NCBI RefSeq assembly: GCF_003579925.1
Contig: NZ_QUAL01000441.1
Span: forward strand, 1 to 64,000
Direction: 5' to 3'
From: Jiangella rhizosphaerae
GTDB taxonomy: Bacteria > Actinomycetota > Actinomycetes > Jiangellales > Jiangellaceae
Length of the DNA: 64,000 nucleotides
Shown here: piece after piece, positions 32,512 to 40,760 of the stretch
How the letters are laid out: each line of letters opens with the position of its first letter
How positions within the stretch are numbered: the stretch's first letter is position 1
Made by a program: the position numbers and the translations under genes
Notes under the pieces: generated by a model
Seen by the model: the letters and a program-made list of their open reading frames with translations, nothing else
Databases searched by the model: none
What the model was told of the DNA's origin: nothing

Positions 32512-34017
32512 ATGCCCACGACCCCCGTCACCGACGGCTCCGCCTCGCCGGTCAGCCGCCGGAACCTGCTCCGCACCGCCACGGTCGGCACGGGCGCCAT
32601 CGCCGCCGGCGCGGTGCTGGCGCAGCCCGCCGAGGCCGCCGCTCGCCGTCGCGTGTTCGCCGCCTCGTGGGAGGACGTCAAGTCCCACGGCGCCGCCGGC
32701 GACGGCGTCACCGACGATCTCGCGGCCATCATGGCCGCCATCACCAGCGTCGACGCCGGCGGCGGCGGTGTCGTGTTCTTCCCGCCGGGCGTCTACCGCA
32801 TCACCGGCCCGCTCCAGCTGGGCGACGGCAGCGACTCCGCCGTGTCGACCAAGCACCACCGGATCACGCTGCAGGGCAGCGGCCGGGGCGGTTCGCCGTC
32901 GCTGAACTTCGTCCAGAACACCGGCGCCACCGAGATCGTCTACGACGGTCCGGCGAACGCGTCCGCCGCGGCGCTCAGCCTCGAGGGGCCGCTGCACAGC
33001 ATCGCCGTCTCCGACCTCGTCGTGAACGCCAACGCGAAGGCCGGCTACGCCGTCCGCGTCAACCACGTCACCGACTCGCTGTTCACCAACGTCATGGCCC
33101 GTGCGGCCACCGTCGCCGGCTGGATCCTCACCTCGCGCAACGGGTTCCCGCCCGGCTGCGTCTACGGCTGCGGCAACAACACGCTGTTGCAGTGCTGGGC
33201 CTACGACCCCGAGCCGAACGCCCACGGCATGGTCATGACGTCCGGGGTGACGGAATCGATCACCCTCACCGGCAACCCCGACGCCGCCAACAACGACGTC
33301 ATCGGCGGCGTGTACTTCTACGGCGGCGGCGCCGGCACGGCCGGCTTCTACGTCCACGGCGCGGACAACAACACCGTCTACGGCGCCCAGGCCATTCCCA
33401 GCGGCGGCCGCACCGGCGGCAACTCGGTCTACTTCCAGCCGTGGTCGGGAGATCCGCGCTTCCCCCTCGAGAACGTGTTCCAGAACATCGGCATGAGCCA
33501 GCCCGTCGGGGGCACGTCCGGCACGTTCGGGAACATCTTCGTCACCTTCCAGGAGGGCGACGGCGCACCCGTCCCGATCATGCCGAGCATCACGGCGCTC
33601 TCACACCGCGGCGTCCAGGCGGCCTACGGCAAGCGCGTCTACCGCAGCCGAGACATCCAGACGGCGGCGCTGTCCGCCGCCGCGTCAGTCACCACCACGT
33701 CCTTCAGCGACGTCGCCGGCTTGGTCGTCGCACTGGCGGGTGCGATCTCCGGCTCGTCGAAGCTGCGGGTCACCTTCAGCGGCGTCGTCGAGAAGACGGG
33801 GTCCGGCACCGGTGAGCTCGCGCTGGCCCTCGACGGCACCGTCGCCGGGCACACCCTCCAGCAGGCGGCCGGCGGGAGCGGCCGGCAGAACGCCAGCGTC
33901 ACGGCGGTCTTCGACGCGGCGAGCGCGAGCCCGACCCTCGCGGTCCGCGCCCGATCGAGCGACGGCACGGCGGTGACCGTCCACTCCGGGTCGATCCTGG
34001 TGGAGGAGCTCTACTAG
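32512..34017 (+). CDS. Tat-exported right-handed beta-helix protein (pectate-lyase-like)
   Basis: A 501-residue protein with a Tat signal (SRRNLLR at about 16-22, hydrophobic to about 40). SWEDVKSHGAAGDGVTDDLAAIMAAI is the usual start of GH28/GH55-related beta helices, with FFPPGVYRITGPLQL. Repeated N-rich turns follow (about 90-350). The last 130 residues form a separate beta-rich domain. No catalytic carboxylate set can be assigned confidently. It lies 54 bp after the GntR gene on the same strand and may be a secreted depolymerase for the same sugar locus. Confidence 0.75.
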   Translation: MPTTPVTDGSASPVSRRNLLRTATVGTGAIAAGAVLAQPAEAAARRRVFAASWEDVKSHGAAGDGVTDDLAAIMAAITSVDAGGGGVVFFPPGVYRITGPLQLGDGSDSAVSTKHHRITLQGSGRGGSPSLNFVQNTGATEIVYDGPANASAAALSLEGPLHSIAVSDLVVNANAKAGYAVRVNHVTDSLFTNVMARAATVAGWILTSRNGFPPGCVYGCGNNTLLQCWAYDPEPNAHGMVMTSGVTESITLTGNPDAANNDVIGGVYFYGGGAGTAGFYVHGADNNTVYGAQAIPSGGRTGGNSVYFQPWSGDPRFPLENVFQNIGMSQPVGGTSGTFGNIFVTFQEGDGAPVPIMPSITALSHRGVQAAYGKRVYRSRDIQTAALSAAASVTTTSFSDVAGLVVALAGAISGSSKLRVTFSGVVEKTGSGTGELALALDGTVAGHTLQQAAGGSGRQNASVTAVFDAASASPTLAVRARSSDGTAVTVHSGSILVEELY

Positions 34018-34082
34018 CCGCACGGTCCGCGGCAGGCCGGTCCGCCGGTTGATGACAGAGGCGGCCGGGGCCGGCGCGTCCG

Positions 34083-34378
34083 TACAACAGCCTCTACGTC
34101 CTCCGACCAGGGAACCGTGGCGGCGCGCTACGACGAGCGCACGCTGTCGAACACGAAGCTCACCTATCTGTACGATCCCGGCTCGCGGCCGGTGACGTTC
34201 GAGGTCGACGGCTACCGCTTCGGCCTCGCGCTGGGCATGGACGCGCACTTCCCCGAGCTGTTCGCGTCGTACATGCGGCTCGTCGTCAACGGCGTGCTGG
34301 TGTCGTACGAGACGGGTGGTGTCCCCGGCCGCGAGACGGTGGCGACCGAGGTCCGCGAGGACGCCATCGGCCCGGTCG
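34083..34378 (+). pseudogene. Carbon-nitrogen hydrolase (nitrilase-like) fragment
   Basis: Remnant of a nitrilase-superfamily gene. The frame at 34083 reads YNSLYVLRP, then a frameshift near 34110-34117 leads to VAARYDERTLSNTKLTYLYDPGSRPVTFEVDGYRFGLALGMDAHFPELFASYMRL. This has the order of the family core, but the catalytic Lys position is Glu (RYDE) and the nucleophile Cys position carries no Cys. Both ends are missing. It abuts the isochorismatase-like gene on the opposite strand. Confidence 0.65.
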
Positions 34379-34909
34379 TCACGGTGCCGCGGTCAGCCGG
34401 ACGGCGCCCGCCGGGACGACCGGCCCGAAGCGCGGCAGGTTCAGCCCGACGGCGGCGTCGTGCTCGGGTGCGGTGAGCGCCGTCATGGCGTCGGACACGA
34501 AGACGACGTCATAGCCGAGGTCGGACGCGGCGCGGGCGGTGGACTCGACGCCCAGGTTCGTCGCGATGCCGCCGAAGACGAGCGTGCTCACGCCCAGCTC
34601 GCGCAGCCGCTCGTGCAGCCCGGTGCCGTAGAAGCCGCCGATGGACCGCTTCACCACGACGACGTCGCCATCGGACACCAGCCCGGCGACCAGGTCGCTG
34701 CCGGGCGGCTGCTCGTCGACGTTCGGCCGCTCGACCCGGATGAGGACGACGGCCGCGCCGGCCGCACGGAACTCGCCGGCCAGCCGGTGCGCCGTCGCGA
34801 CGACGTCCGCGCCGCTGCGGGGTGCGAGCGGCAGCCCCACGATGCGGTCCATGAGGTCGACGAGGACGAGGGCGGTGGTCGACGGGTCCAGCTCCAGCGC
34901 ATCCGGCAC
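34379..34909 (-). CDS. Isochorismatase-like hydrolase lacking the usual Cys (YecD-like)
   Basis: A 176-residue protein of the isochorismatase fold: LVLVDLMDRIVG (Asp), VVVKRSIGGFYGTGLHERLRELGVSTLVFGG (Lys), then GIATNLGVESTARAASDLGYDVVFVSDAMTA. In active cysteine hydrolases the last motif carries the nucleophilic Cys before V-E-S-T; here it is Gly, as in E. coli YecD. It may therefore be a binding or non-hydrolytic member. It lies near other enzyme and regulator genes with no clear operon partner. Confidence 0.78.
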   Translation of the reverse strand: MPDALELDPSTTALVLVDLMDRIVGLPLAPRSGADVVATAHRLAGEFRAAGAAVVLIRVERPNVDEQPPGSDLVAGLVSDGDVVVVKRSIGGFYGTGLHERLRELGVSTLVFGGIATNLGVESTARAASDLGYDVVFVSDAMTALTAPEHDAAVGLNLPRFGPVVPAGAVRLTAAP

Positions 34910-34938
34910 ACGGCCAACCTACCGGGGCGGCTCGATCG

Positions 34939-35769
34939 CTAGCCGGACGTCTCGTCGCGCTCGCTCCTTCCGGCGAGCTGCTGTCGTTGCCATTCGTACA
35001 CGGCGGGCAGCCAGTCCTTGCCGAAGGTGGCCGACGGGCCGATGCGCGGGTCGTCGGGAGCACGGCCATCACGCAAGGCATGCACGTACGCCCGATCCTG
35101 GTCGATCCTCGCGCGTACCTGATCAGCTCCGCCGACGGACCCGTGACCGGGGATGAGCACGTCGACGTCGTCCGCCACGGACTCGAGCATCCGCAGTCCG
35201 ACGAGGTAGTCCTCGATCGGGTGCGCGGCGCCCAGGTCCGGGAACGGCATCAGGATGTCAGACAGCATGTCCCCGGCGACGAGGACGCCGCGGTCCTCGA
35301 TCAACAGCGCCGCGTGGCCCTGGGCATGCGCCGGATGCTCGATGATCCGGACTCGCGGGCCGTCCCACGGAAGCTCTGTCGTGTCGGCATGCAGCCCGGT
35401 GATGAGGCCGAACAACTCCAGCGGTATCTCCTCGGCGATCTCCGGCGGCAACTCCTCGGCGACGCGGGCCTTCCACTCCGCGTCCGCGAGCAGATCGCGC
35501 ATGACGGCCGCGCAGCGCGCCGTACCGTAGCGGGGCGCCTCACCGAAGTCGGCGTGCCAGAGCACGTGATCCCAATCGGGATGGGTCGCGAACCCTGCCA
35601 CGACGGGCTGTCCTGCCTTGGACACGTCGTGGGCGAGGCACGCCATCTCGTCGCCCGTGATTCCGGGGTCGATGAGCAACACGCCGTCCCGGCCGCGCAC
35701 GACGACGGCGTTGTTCTGGAGTAGCTCGCTCTGGTGGACCAGCACACCCTCTGCGATCTGCCTCAGCAC
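34939..35769 (-). CDS. Metallo-beta-lactamase-fold hydrolase
   Basis: A 276-residue MBL protein. It has NNAVVVRGRDGVLLIDPGI near the N-terminus, a metal-binding THPDWDHVLWHADFG variant of H-x-H-x-D-H (here H-P-D-W-D-H), HPAHAQGHAALLIEDRGVLVAGDMLSDI and VLIPGHGSVGG. The first His of the canonical motif is shifted, so the metal site may differ. The GTG start (35769) follows AAGGGGGC; longer frames overlap the divergent HxlR gene. HxlR probably controls it across inverted TTGCAATC repeats. Confidence 0.8.
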   Translation of the reverse strand: MLRQIAEGVLVHQSELLQNNAVVVRGRDGVLLIDPGITGDEMACLAHDVSKAGQPVVAGFATHPDWDHVLWHADFGEAPRYGTARCAAVMRDLLADAEWKARVAEELPPEIAEEIPLELFGLITGLHADTTELPWDGPRVRIIEHPAHAQGHAALLIEDRGVLVAGDMLSDILMPFPDLGAAHPIEDYLVGLRMLESVADDVDVLIPGHGSVGGADQVRARIDQDRAYVHALRDGRAPDDPRIGPSATFGKDWLPAVYEWQRQQLAGRSERDETSG

Positions 35770-35791
35770 GGTGCCCCCTTCCGCTTGTGAG

Positions 35792-35839
35792 TTGCAATCG
35801 CTTGGCGAGACCGTAGTACCGAGTGGTAGTAGATTGCAA
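35792..35839. promoter_or_regulatory. Inverted 8-bp repeats between MBL and HxlR genes
   Basis: TTGCAATC (35792-35799) and GATTGCAA (35832-35839) are perfect inverted copies in the 75-bp divergent gap. The second ends 5 bp before the HxlR ATG. They are candidate HxlR operators. Confidence 0.55.
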
Positions 35840-35844
35840 GCACT

Positions 35845-36309
35845 ATGGGTGACGCTTCTGAGCCTCGGTCGGGGTGCCCGATCAACGCCGCCGTCGAGGT
35901 GTTCGGCGACCGCTGGAGCCTGCTCATCCTCCGCGACATCATCTTCGGAGGCCGCCGCTACTTCCGGGAGCTGCAGGCCAACTCCATGGAGGGGATCGCC
36001 TCGAACATCCTCGCCGACCGGCTCAAGCGACTCGTCGATGCGGGGCTGCTCACCCGCGAGGACGCGCGACCCGGCCAGCGGGCGCGCTACAGCCTGACCG
36101 AACCCGCGATTCAGCTCGTGCCCGTGTTCGCTCAGCTCGGCAGCTGGGGCATACGCCATCGGCCCGCGGACGCCGAGCTGCGCGCCGGCGCCGAGCTGCT
36201 CGAACAGGGCGGCCCCACACTCTGGCAGGAGATGATGGACGAGCTGCGCCGCGCGCACCTCGGCTCAGACATCTCACCTCGGTCACCGGAACGCGCGCGA
36301 GACGCCTGA
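35845..36309 (+). CDS. HxlR-family transcriptional regulator
   Basis: A 154-residue winged-helix regulator. The family signature is clear: CPINAAVEVFGDRWSLLILRDIIFGGRRYFRELQ (the N-terminal Cys is typical and often redox- or aldehyde-sensing), IASNILADRLKRLVDAGLLTRED and YSLTEPAIQLVPVFAQLGSWG. It is divergent from the metallo-beta-lactamase-fold gene, with inverted TTGCAATC repeats between them. It probably regulates both. Confidence 0.87.
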   Translation: MGDASEPRSGCPINAAVEVFGDRWSLLILRDIIFGGRRYFRELQANSMEGIASNILADRLKRLVDAGLLTREDARPGQRARYSLTEPAIQLVPVFAQLGSWGIRHRPADAELRAGAELLEQGGPTLWQEMMDELRRAHLGSDISPRSPERARDA

Positions 36310-36338
36310 CCCGCGGCTCCCCTGCCGGCCGCCTTGGC

Positions 36339-36582
36339 ATGCCTCACCGTCGCGCCGTATCGGACATATCGGACGCGGTGACGACGGCCAGCCTTGCCAA
36401 GGCGCGAACTGCACCCGCGCTCTGACGCGAAGGCGTCGGGCCTGAACCGGTCGGAGTTCGTCGAGCGGGCCGTGAGGAACGAGCACTATCGCCGACTGCT
36501 CGATCAGGTCGAGGGCCCGTCGTGGACGCCGGAGGACGACGCGCTGGCGCGCAACGTGCTCCGCATGCAGGCTGAGGCGTGA
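36339..36582 (+). pseudogene. Frameshifted ribbon-helix-helix-type antitoxin
   Basis: The N-terminal frame from ATG 36339 reads RRAVSDISDAVTTASLAKAR and would stop early. At about 36400 the reading shifts to ELHPRSDAKASGLNRSEFVERAVRNEHYRRLLDQVEG, which continues to 36582. Joined, they form a typical antitoxin of about 80 residues. A TTG at 36394 could still allow a 62-residue C-terminal product. The stop overlaps the toxin GTG start (GTGA). It may be a real lesion or a sequencing error. Confidence 0.55.
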
Positions 36583-36860
36583 ACCCCGGCGAGCTGTGGA
36601 GCCTGGAAGACGGCAACACCCGCTTGGTCCTGTCGCATCCGACCTACAACGCCTCCAAGGCGAACCTGGTCGTCACGTGTCCGGTCGTCCGCGAGCCCCG
36701 GTCGTTCCAGCCGTTCGCCGTCCCGATCAGCAACGGCCATGTGCTCGCCGACCGGCTCATGACCCACCCCCGGCACTGGCTGATCGAACAGCGCGGCGAG
36801 CTGACCGATGCCGAGCTCGCGGCAGTGCACGAGCACCTGTCGTTCCTGCTCGACCTCTGA
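36579..36860 (+). CDS. MazF/PemK-like toxin
   Basis: A 93-residue protein beginning MNPGELWSLEDGNTRLVLSHPTYNASKANLVVTCPVV, the pattern of MazF/PemK-type endoribonuclease toxins (short Gly-Glu-x-W strand, then P-V-L-V-V-S-like core). It ends in an amphipathic helix (ELAAVHEHLSFLLDL). It begins inside the stop of the antitoxin-like frame, so it is translationally coupled. The frame is intact although the antitoxin looks broken. The family call is moderate because the Arg/Thr catalytic residues are not certain. Confidence 0.6.
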   Translation: MNPGELWSLEDGNTRLVLSHPTYNASKANLVVTCPVVREPRSFQPFAVPISNGHVLADRLMTHPRHWLIEQRGELTDAELAAVHEHLSFLLDL

Positions 36861-36915
36861 CGATGCCACCGTCCCAGGCACGGGTCGTGGAGTTGCACCC
36901 GCCACTGGGGCGTGC

Positions 36916-36927
36916 GCAATATATTGC
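36916..36927. promoter_or_regulatory. Perfect 12-bp palindrome abutting the GntR start
   Basis: GCAATATATTGC is fully self-complementary and ends one base before the ATG at 36928. It leaves no room for a Shine-Dalgarno sequence, so a leaderless, autoregulated message is likely. Confidence 0.6.
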
Positions 36928-37581
36928 ATGCCCGTCCCCCAGGATGCTCAGTCGATCGGCCGGCGTCTCCTTCGCGATGACGTCTACCACCGGCTCCGCG
37001 ATGCCATCGTCGACGGCACCCTGGTTCCCGGCGAGCAGCTGCGCGACGCCGAGCTGGCGGCCTGGCTCGGGGTCAGCCGGACGCCGATCCGTGAAGCACT
37101 GTTGCGCCTCGGGGAGGCGGGCCTGGTCTCGGCGCTGCCGGGGCGCTCCACCACAGTGAGCTCCCTGGACGCGCGCGATATCCGGGATGCACGAGACGTC
37201 GTCGCGGCCATGCACCAACTGGCCGTCCGCGAAGCCGTCGGCCACCTCACCGATGCCGACATCGAGGCGATGCGCGAGGCCAACGCCCGATTCCGCGCCG
37301 CGATCGAGGACGGCGACATCGAAGCGGCGCTGCGCGCGGACGACGACCTGCACAACGTCCCCGTGGCGGTGGCGTCGAACCGGGCGCTGACGACTGTTCT
37401 CGACCAGTTCACCCCCGTACTCCGGCGGGCCGAGCGCCTTCGGTTCTCGTCGCTGGACGGACAGGCTTCGGTGGCGCGGCACGACGAACTCATCCGGCTG
37501 TGCGAGCTCGGCGACGCAGAGCGCGCCGCCGAGCTCGCCTTCGGCACCTGGAACACCTTGTCGGCCGTCAGCGAGGAGTGA
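36928..37581 (+). CDS. GntR-family (FCD) transcriptional regulator
   Basis: A 217-residue regulator. The winged helix (RDDVYHRLRDAIVDGTLVPGEQLRDAELAAWLGVSRTPIREALLRLGEAGLVSALPGRSTTV) is followed by an all-helical FCD domain with metal-ligand-like D...H and H residues (DDLHNVPVAVASN, SVARHDELIRLCELGD). A perfect palindrome touches the start codon and suggests autorepression. No clear target operon is divergent; the AraC and dehydrogenase genes downstream are candidates. The ligand is unknown, usually a carboxylic acid in this subfamily. Confidence 0.87.
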   Translation: MPVPQDAQSIGRRLLRDDVYHRLRDAIVDGTLVPGEQLRDAELAAWLGVSRTPIREALLRLGEAGLVSALPGRSTTVSSLDARDIRDARDVVAAMHQLAVREAVGHLTDADIEAMREANARFRAAIEDGDIEAALRADDDLHNVPVAVASNRALTTVLDQFTPVLRRAERLRFSSLDGQASVARHDELIRLCELGDAERAAELAFGTWNTLSAVSEE

Positions 37582-37605
37582 CCGCGAGGCTCGTCCCGCA
37601 CGGTC

Positions 37606-37644
37606 TCTATCATCGATATACTGAGGTCTATCAGAGCGATACAG
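37606..37644. promoter_or_regulatory. Two TATC-n-GATA inverted repeats upstream of the AraC gene
   Basis: TCTATCATCGATATA (37606-37620) and TCTATCAGAGCGATACA (37627-37643) each contain TATC...GATA, about 21 bp apart. They are candidate binding sites for the AraC or GntR regulator. Confidence 0.4.
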
Positions 37645-37731
37645 TGCGCGGGCTCGGCATCACACCGCGGTGACCCGCGTGCGCTCACGCGATCGCCCCG
37701 CACTCCTGACGAACGACCCCAGGGGTGACCC

Positions 37732-38703
37732 GTGACGTCTATGGACCTCTCCGGCGAGACGAGGCCCGCTTCCCGTGGCATCGCCGGCGCGCTGATGGCG
37801 CTGACACCCGACATCGGCCCCAACAAGTCCGACTGGCCGGGTCTGACGACCTACCGATTCGAACGCCCGCAGCCGGCTCAACGGGGTGAGGTGCATTCGT
37901 TGTCGCTGTGCTACGTCGTCCAGGGGCGAAAGCGATGGATCATCGACGGTTCCGAGTACATCTGCGAGCCCTCCGACTATCTGCTGTTCGCGCGCGGGAT
38001 GAGGTTCGAGTCCGAGATCCTCGAGGCGACCGCCGACCGGCCGTACCTGTCGTTGGTGCTCCAGGTCGACCCCGCCGTCGTGGGTTCCGTGTCGGTCGAC
38101 CTGGCCGATCGGCGGGCGATGCCCCCGCGACCCACGCGGGGACGAGCCGCAGCGGCGGCCGCTCGTGTCTCGCCTGCGGATCAGGAACTCGAGGGCGCGA
38201 TCCTCCGCTTCCTGCGGGCACTGGCCACCGCCTCCGACCGTAAGGTGCTCGCTCCCTTGTATCTCCGCGAGGCCGTGTACCGGTTGATGCGAGCCGAGCA
38301 GGTGTCCCGGCTGCTGCACGCGGCCGTCGTCGAGCAGGAGAGCACGCCGGTGTCCGAAGTCATCCGGTATGTGCGCGAGCACTTGTCCGAACCGCTCACG
38401 GTGGCCGCCCTGGCGCGGCACGCGAGGATGAGTTCGTCGACTCTGACGGCAAAGTTCACCGAAGCCACCGGCATGGGACCGTATCAATTCGTGAAGCGAA
38501 TGCGACTGGACCGCGCCGGCGCATTGCTGATGCAGGGCAACCTGAATGTGAGCGAGGTGGCACGCCGCGTCGGTTACGTCAGCCTGTCGCATTTCATCAA
38601 CGAGTTCAAGCGTCATTTCGGTACCACACCACGCCACTATGCGGCGGCGCAGCGCGACACCGTGGCCATGCGGGTGGACCAGGCCACCGCACAGCCGTCA
38701 TGA
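37732..38703 (+). CDS. AraC-family transcriptional regulator
   Basis: A 323-residue regulator with an N-terminal cupin-like AraC_N domain (about 35-190: LSLCYVVQGRKRWIIDGSEYICEPSDYLLFARGMRFESEI) and a C-terminal double helix-turn-helix (about 205-310: VIRYVREHLSEPLTVAALARHARMSSSTLTAKFTEATG, then LNVSEVARRVGYVSLSHFINEFKRHFGTTPRHY). The GTG start 37732 follows AGGGGTGA; ATG 37741 is an alternative. It lies upstream of the alcohol dehydrogenase gene, which it may activate. Confidence 0.86.
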   Translation: MTSMDLSGETRPASRGIAGALMALTPDIGPNKSDWPGLTTYRFERPQPAQRGEVHSLSLCYVVQGRKRWIIDGSEYICEPSDYLLFARGMRFESEILEATADRPYLSLVLQVDPAVVGSVSVDLADRRAMPPRPTRGRAAAAAARVSPADQELEGAILRFLRALATASDRKVLAPLYLREAVYRLMRAEQVSRLLHAAVVEQESTPVSEVIRYVREHLSEPLTVAALARHARMSSSTLTAKFTEATGMGPYQFVKRMRLDRAGALLMQGNLNVSEVARRVGYVSLSHFINEFKRHFGTTPRHYAAAQRDTVAMRVDQATAQPS

Positions 38704-38874
38704 CCGTCGCCCGATCGAAATCGGCAACTTTCTCGGTCGAATATGGCTAGGCACGGTTCCGCTCCAGTTCTTACCGTGGGCGTTGATCCGGTGTCGCCTG
38801 GGGCCCTACTCGGGCAGCGAAAGTCGTGTGCATTCAGGCTTGCGGCCTGATTGCCAGAATGGAGTCGCGAAAAG

Positions 38875-39900
38875 ATGACGATGAAAGCTGTGATCGTCCC
38901 TGAGGTGAAGGCCGCGTGGGAATTGCACGAGCGTCCCGTCCCCGAGCCCGGTCCGAAGGAGGTCCTGGTGCGCATCCACGCGTGCGCGATCTGCGGGACG
39001 GACCTCTGGCTGGCGCACGGAGTCCTGTCCTTTCGAGAGTTTCCTCTGCTCATGGGCCATGAGGGCGTCGGCGAGGTCGTGGCCGTCGGCGCGGGTGTCA
39101 CCGAGCGCAAGGTCGGCGACCGTGTCGGGATGCCGATGATGCAGAAGCGGTGCGGGGCGTGCGCCTTCTGCCGCGAGGAGCACCCGAACAGCTTCGTCAC
39201 CGCCGGCAATTGCGCCAACCCGACGTTGACCGGCGTGAACGTCGATGGCGCGTTCGCCGAGTACCTGGCCACCGACGTCGGCGGGACGGTGCTCCTGCCG
39301 GACGGCCTCTCGTACGAGGACGCCGCGCCGACGCTCTGCGCCGGCTACACCGTGTGGGCGGGTATCCGGCGGGCCGACGCCCGGCCGGGCGCGCGGGTGG
39401 CGGTGGTGGGCCTCGGTGGCATCGGCCACTTCGCCGTGCAGTTCGCGAAGGCCGTCGGCTACCACGTCATCGTCGTGACCAGGACGCCCGACAAGCACGA
39501 ACTCGCTCGCGAGCTCGGCGCCGACGACGTCGTCGCCGACGGCGCGGCGCTCGAGGAGATCGGTGGCGCCGACGTGATCCTGCACACCAGCAGCTCCCAC
39601 GCGGCCGTCATCGACGCCATGACGGGCCTGCGTCCGTGGGGCAAGGTCGTGCTCATGGGCATCGGGCTCGACGACCTCGCGATCCCGGCGCTCTCACTCA
39701 CCACGCACAGCCACCAGATCATCGGATCGGCACACAACGGCCTCGAGTACCTGTCCGAAGCCCTGGACATCGTCGCAAGCGGCCGGGTCAAGCCGATGAC
39801 CGAGCTCTTCGCCGTCGAGCAAGCCAACGACGCCTACGAGAAGGCCGCGGCCGGAGAGGTCCGGTTCAAGGCCGTCGTCACGTTCGGTCTCGATTCCTGA
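38875..39900 (+). CDS. Zinc-dependent alcohol dehydrogenase
   Basis: A 341-residue medium-chain dehydrogenase. The catalytic zinc ligands are in HACAICGTDLW and the GHEGVGEV segment, and the nucleotide loop is VVGLGGIGHFAVQFAK. The structural-zinc lobe RCGACAFCREEHPNSFVTAGNC has three close cysteines, but the fourth is 13 residues on rather than 7. GGAG precedes ATG 38875 by 10 bases. It is followed by a strong terminator, so it is probably transcribed alone, perhaps under AraC control. The alcohol or aldehyde substrate is not known. Confidence 0.88.
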   Translation: MTMKAVIVPEVKAAWELHERPVPEPGPKEVLVRIHACAICGTDLWLAHGVLSFREFPLLMGHEGVGEVVAVGAGVTERKVGDRVGMPMMQKRCGACAFCREEHPNSFVTAGNCANPTLTGVNVDGAFAEYLATDVGGTVLLPDGLSYEDAAPTLCAGYTVWAGIRRADARPGARVAVVGLGGIGHFAVQFAKAVGYHVIVVTRTPDKHELARELGADDVVADGAALEEIGGADVILHTSSSHAAVIDAMTGLRPWGKVVLMGIGLDDLAIPALSLTTHSHQIIGSAHNGLEYLSEALDIVASGRVKPMTELFAVEQANDAYEKAAAGEVRFKAVVTFGLDS

Positions 39901-39938
39901 CGCATCGGGCGCAGCGCTCGCGTCGCCTCGAACGGCAC

Positions 39939-39975
39939 CGATCGGAGGCCAACCGGCCCGGCTGGCCTCCGATCG
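39939..39975. terminator. Terminator after alcohol dehydrogenase
   Basis: Perfect 13-bp arms CGATCGGAGGCCA (39939-39951) and TGGCCTCCGATCG (39963-39975) with an 11-nt loop start 38 bp after the stop codon. Confidence 0.75.
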
Positions 39976-40003
39976 TTCGAGCACCGTCACCGGCAACGCG
40001 CTG

Positions 40004-40020
40004 CTATAACGGAGCTATAG
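40004..40020. promoter_or_regulatory. CTATA...TATAG inverted repeat before TetR gene
   Basis: Arms CTATA/TATAG, with 12 of 17 positions symmetric, lie 21 bp upstream of the TetR ATG. It is a candidate autoregulatory operator. Confidence 0.4.
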
Positions 40021-40040
40021 CCGCGGGTAGATTGCGGGTC

Positions 40041-40760
40041 ATGGACACGCGTCAGCGCATCATCGAGGCGACCGCCGAGCTTCTTCGGTCCGCCCAGCCA
40101 GGCGGAGTGTCCACCCGCGACATCTGCCGAGCCGCGGGCATCACACCACCGACGCTGTATCACCACTTCGGCGACAAGGAAGGGCTCTACGACGCCGTCG
40201 CCGCCTACGGGTTCGACACCTACCTGAACGGCCGGCGGTCGCTCTCGCACTCCGCCGATCCCGTCGAGATCCTGATCTTCGCCTGGGACGCGCACATCGA
40301 GTTCGGCCTGACACACCCGTCTCTCTACACGCTCATGTTCGGCAGTGGCCGCACCGACGCCGACACCCCCGCGGCGCTGAGGTCACGGTCGATCTTCACC
40401 GACATCCTGGCCCGAGTGGCCCGAGCCGGCCGTCTGCGCATCGACATCGACCAGGCGACACTGGTCCTGGAGGCCGCCGTGGTCGGAACCACGCTGCAGG
40501 CGATCCGCAGCGGACACGACCCAGCGGTCGCCGCCCACCTCCGTACGACCGTGCTCGCCTCCCTCGTCACGGGCATCGCCGGCGACAACGTCGACGCCAC
40601 GCTGACCAGCGCGGCCAGTCAGCTTGCCGCCAGCTTGGACGAGGCCGACGGGTCCGTCCTCAAGCCTGTCGAGATGGCGCTGCTGAAGGAGTGGCTGCGC
40701 CTTCTCGCCACCGCGACCGTCGACCCGCGCGTCAGATCCGTTGCGCGGGAATCCACCTGA
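40041..40760 (+). CDS. TetR-family transcriptional regulator
   Basis: A 239-residue regulator with an N-terminal TetR domain (QRIIEATAELLRSAQPGGVSTRDICRAAGITPPTLYHHFGDKEGLYDAVAAYGF) and a helical ligand domain. It follows the alcohol dehydrogenase terminator and has its own CTATA...TATAG inverted repeat, so it is probably an independent autoregulated unit. The C-terminal 60 residues (VEMALLKEWLRLLATATVDPR) extend beyond the core. The target genes are not evident. Confidence 0.85.
   Translation: MDTRQRIIEATAELLRSAQPGGVSTRDICRAAGITPPTLYHHFGDKEGLYDAVAAYGFDTYLNGRRSLSHSADPVEILIFAWDAHIEFGLTHPSLYTLMFGSGRTDADTPAALRSRSIFTDILARVARAGRLRIDIDQATLVLEAAVVGTTLQAIRSGHDPAVAAHLRTTVLASLVTGIAGDNVDATLTSAASQLAASLDEADGSVLKPVEMALLKEWLRLLATATVDPRVRSVAREST

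Noticed and set aside
34117-34476. Intact small gene in the nitrilase-like region
   Set aside because: The frame begins mid-domain after a frameshift and ends in unrelated Arg-rich sequence overlapping the isochorismatase-like gene, so a pseudogene explains it better.
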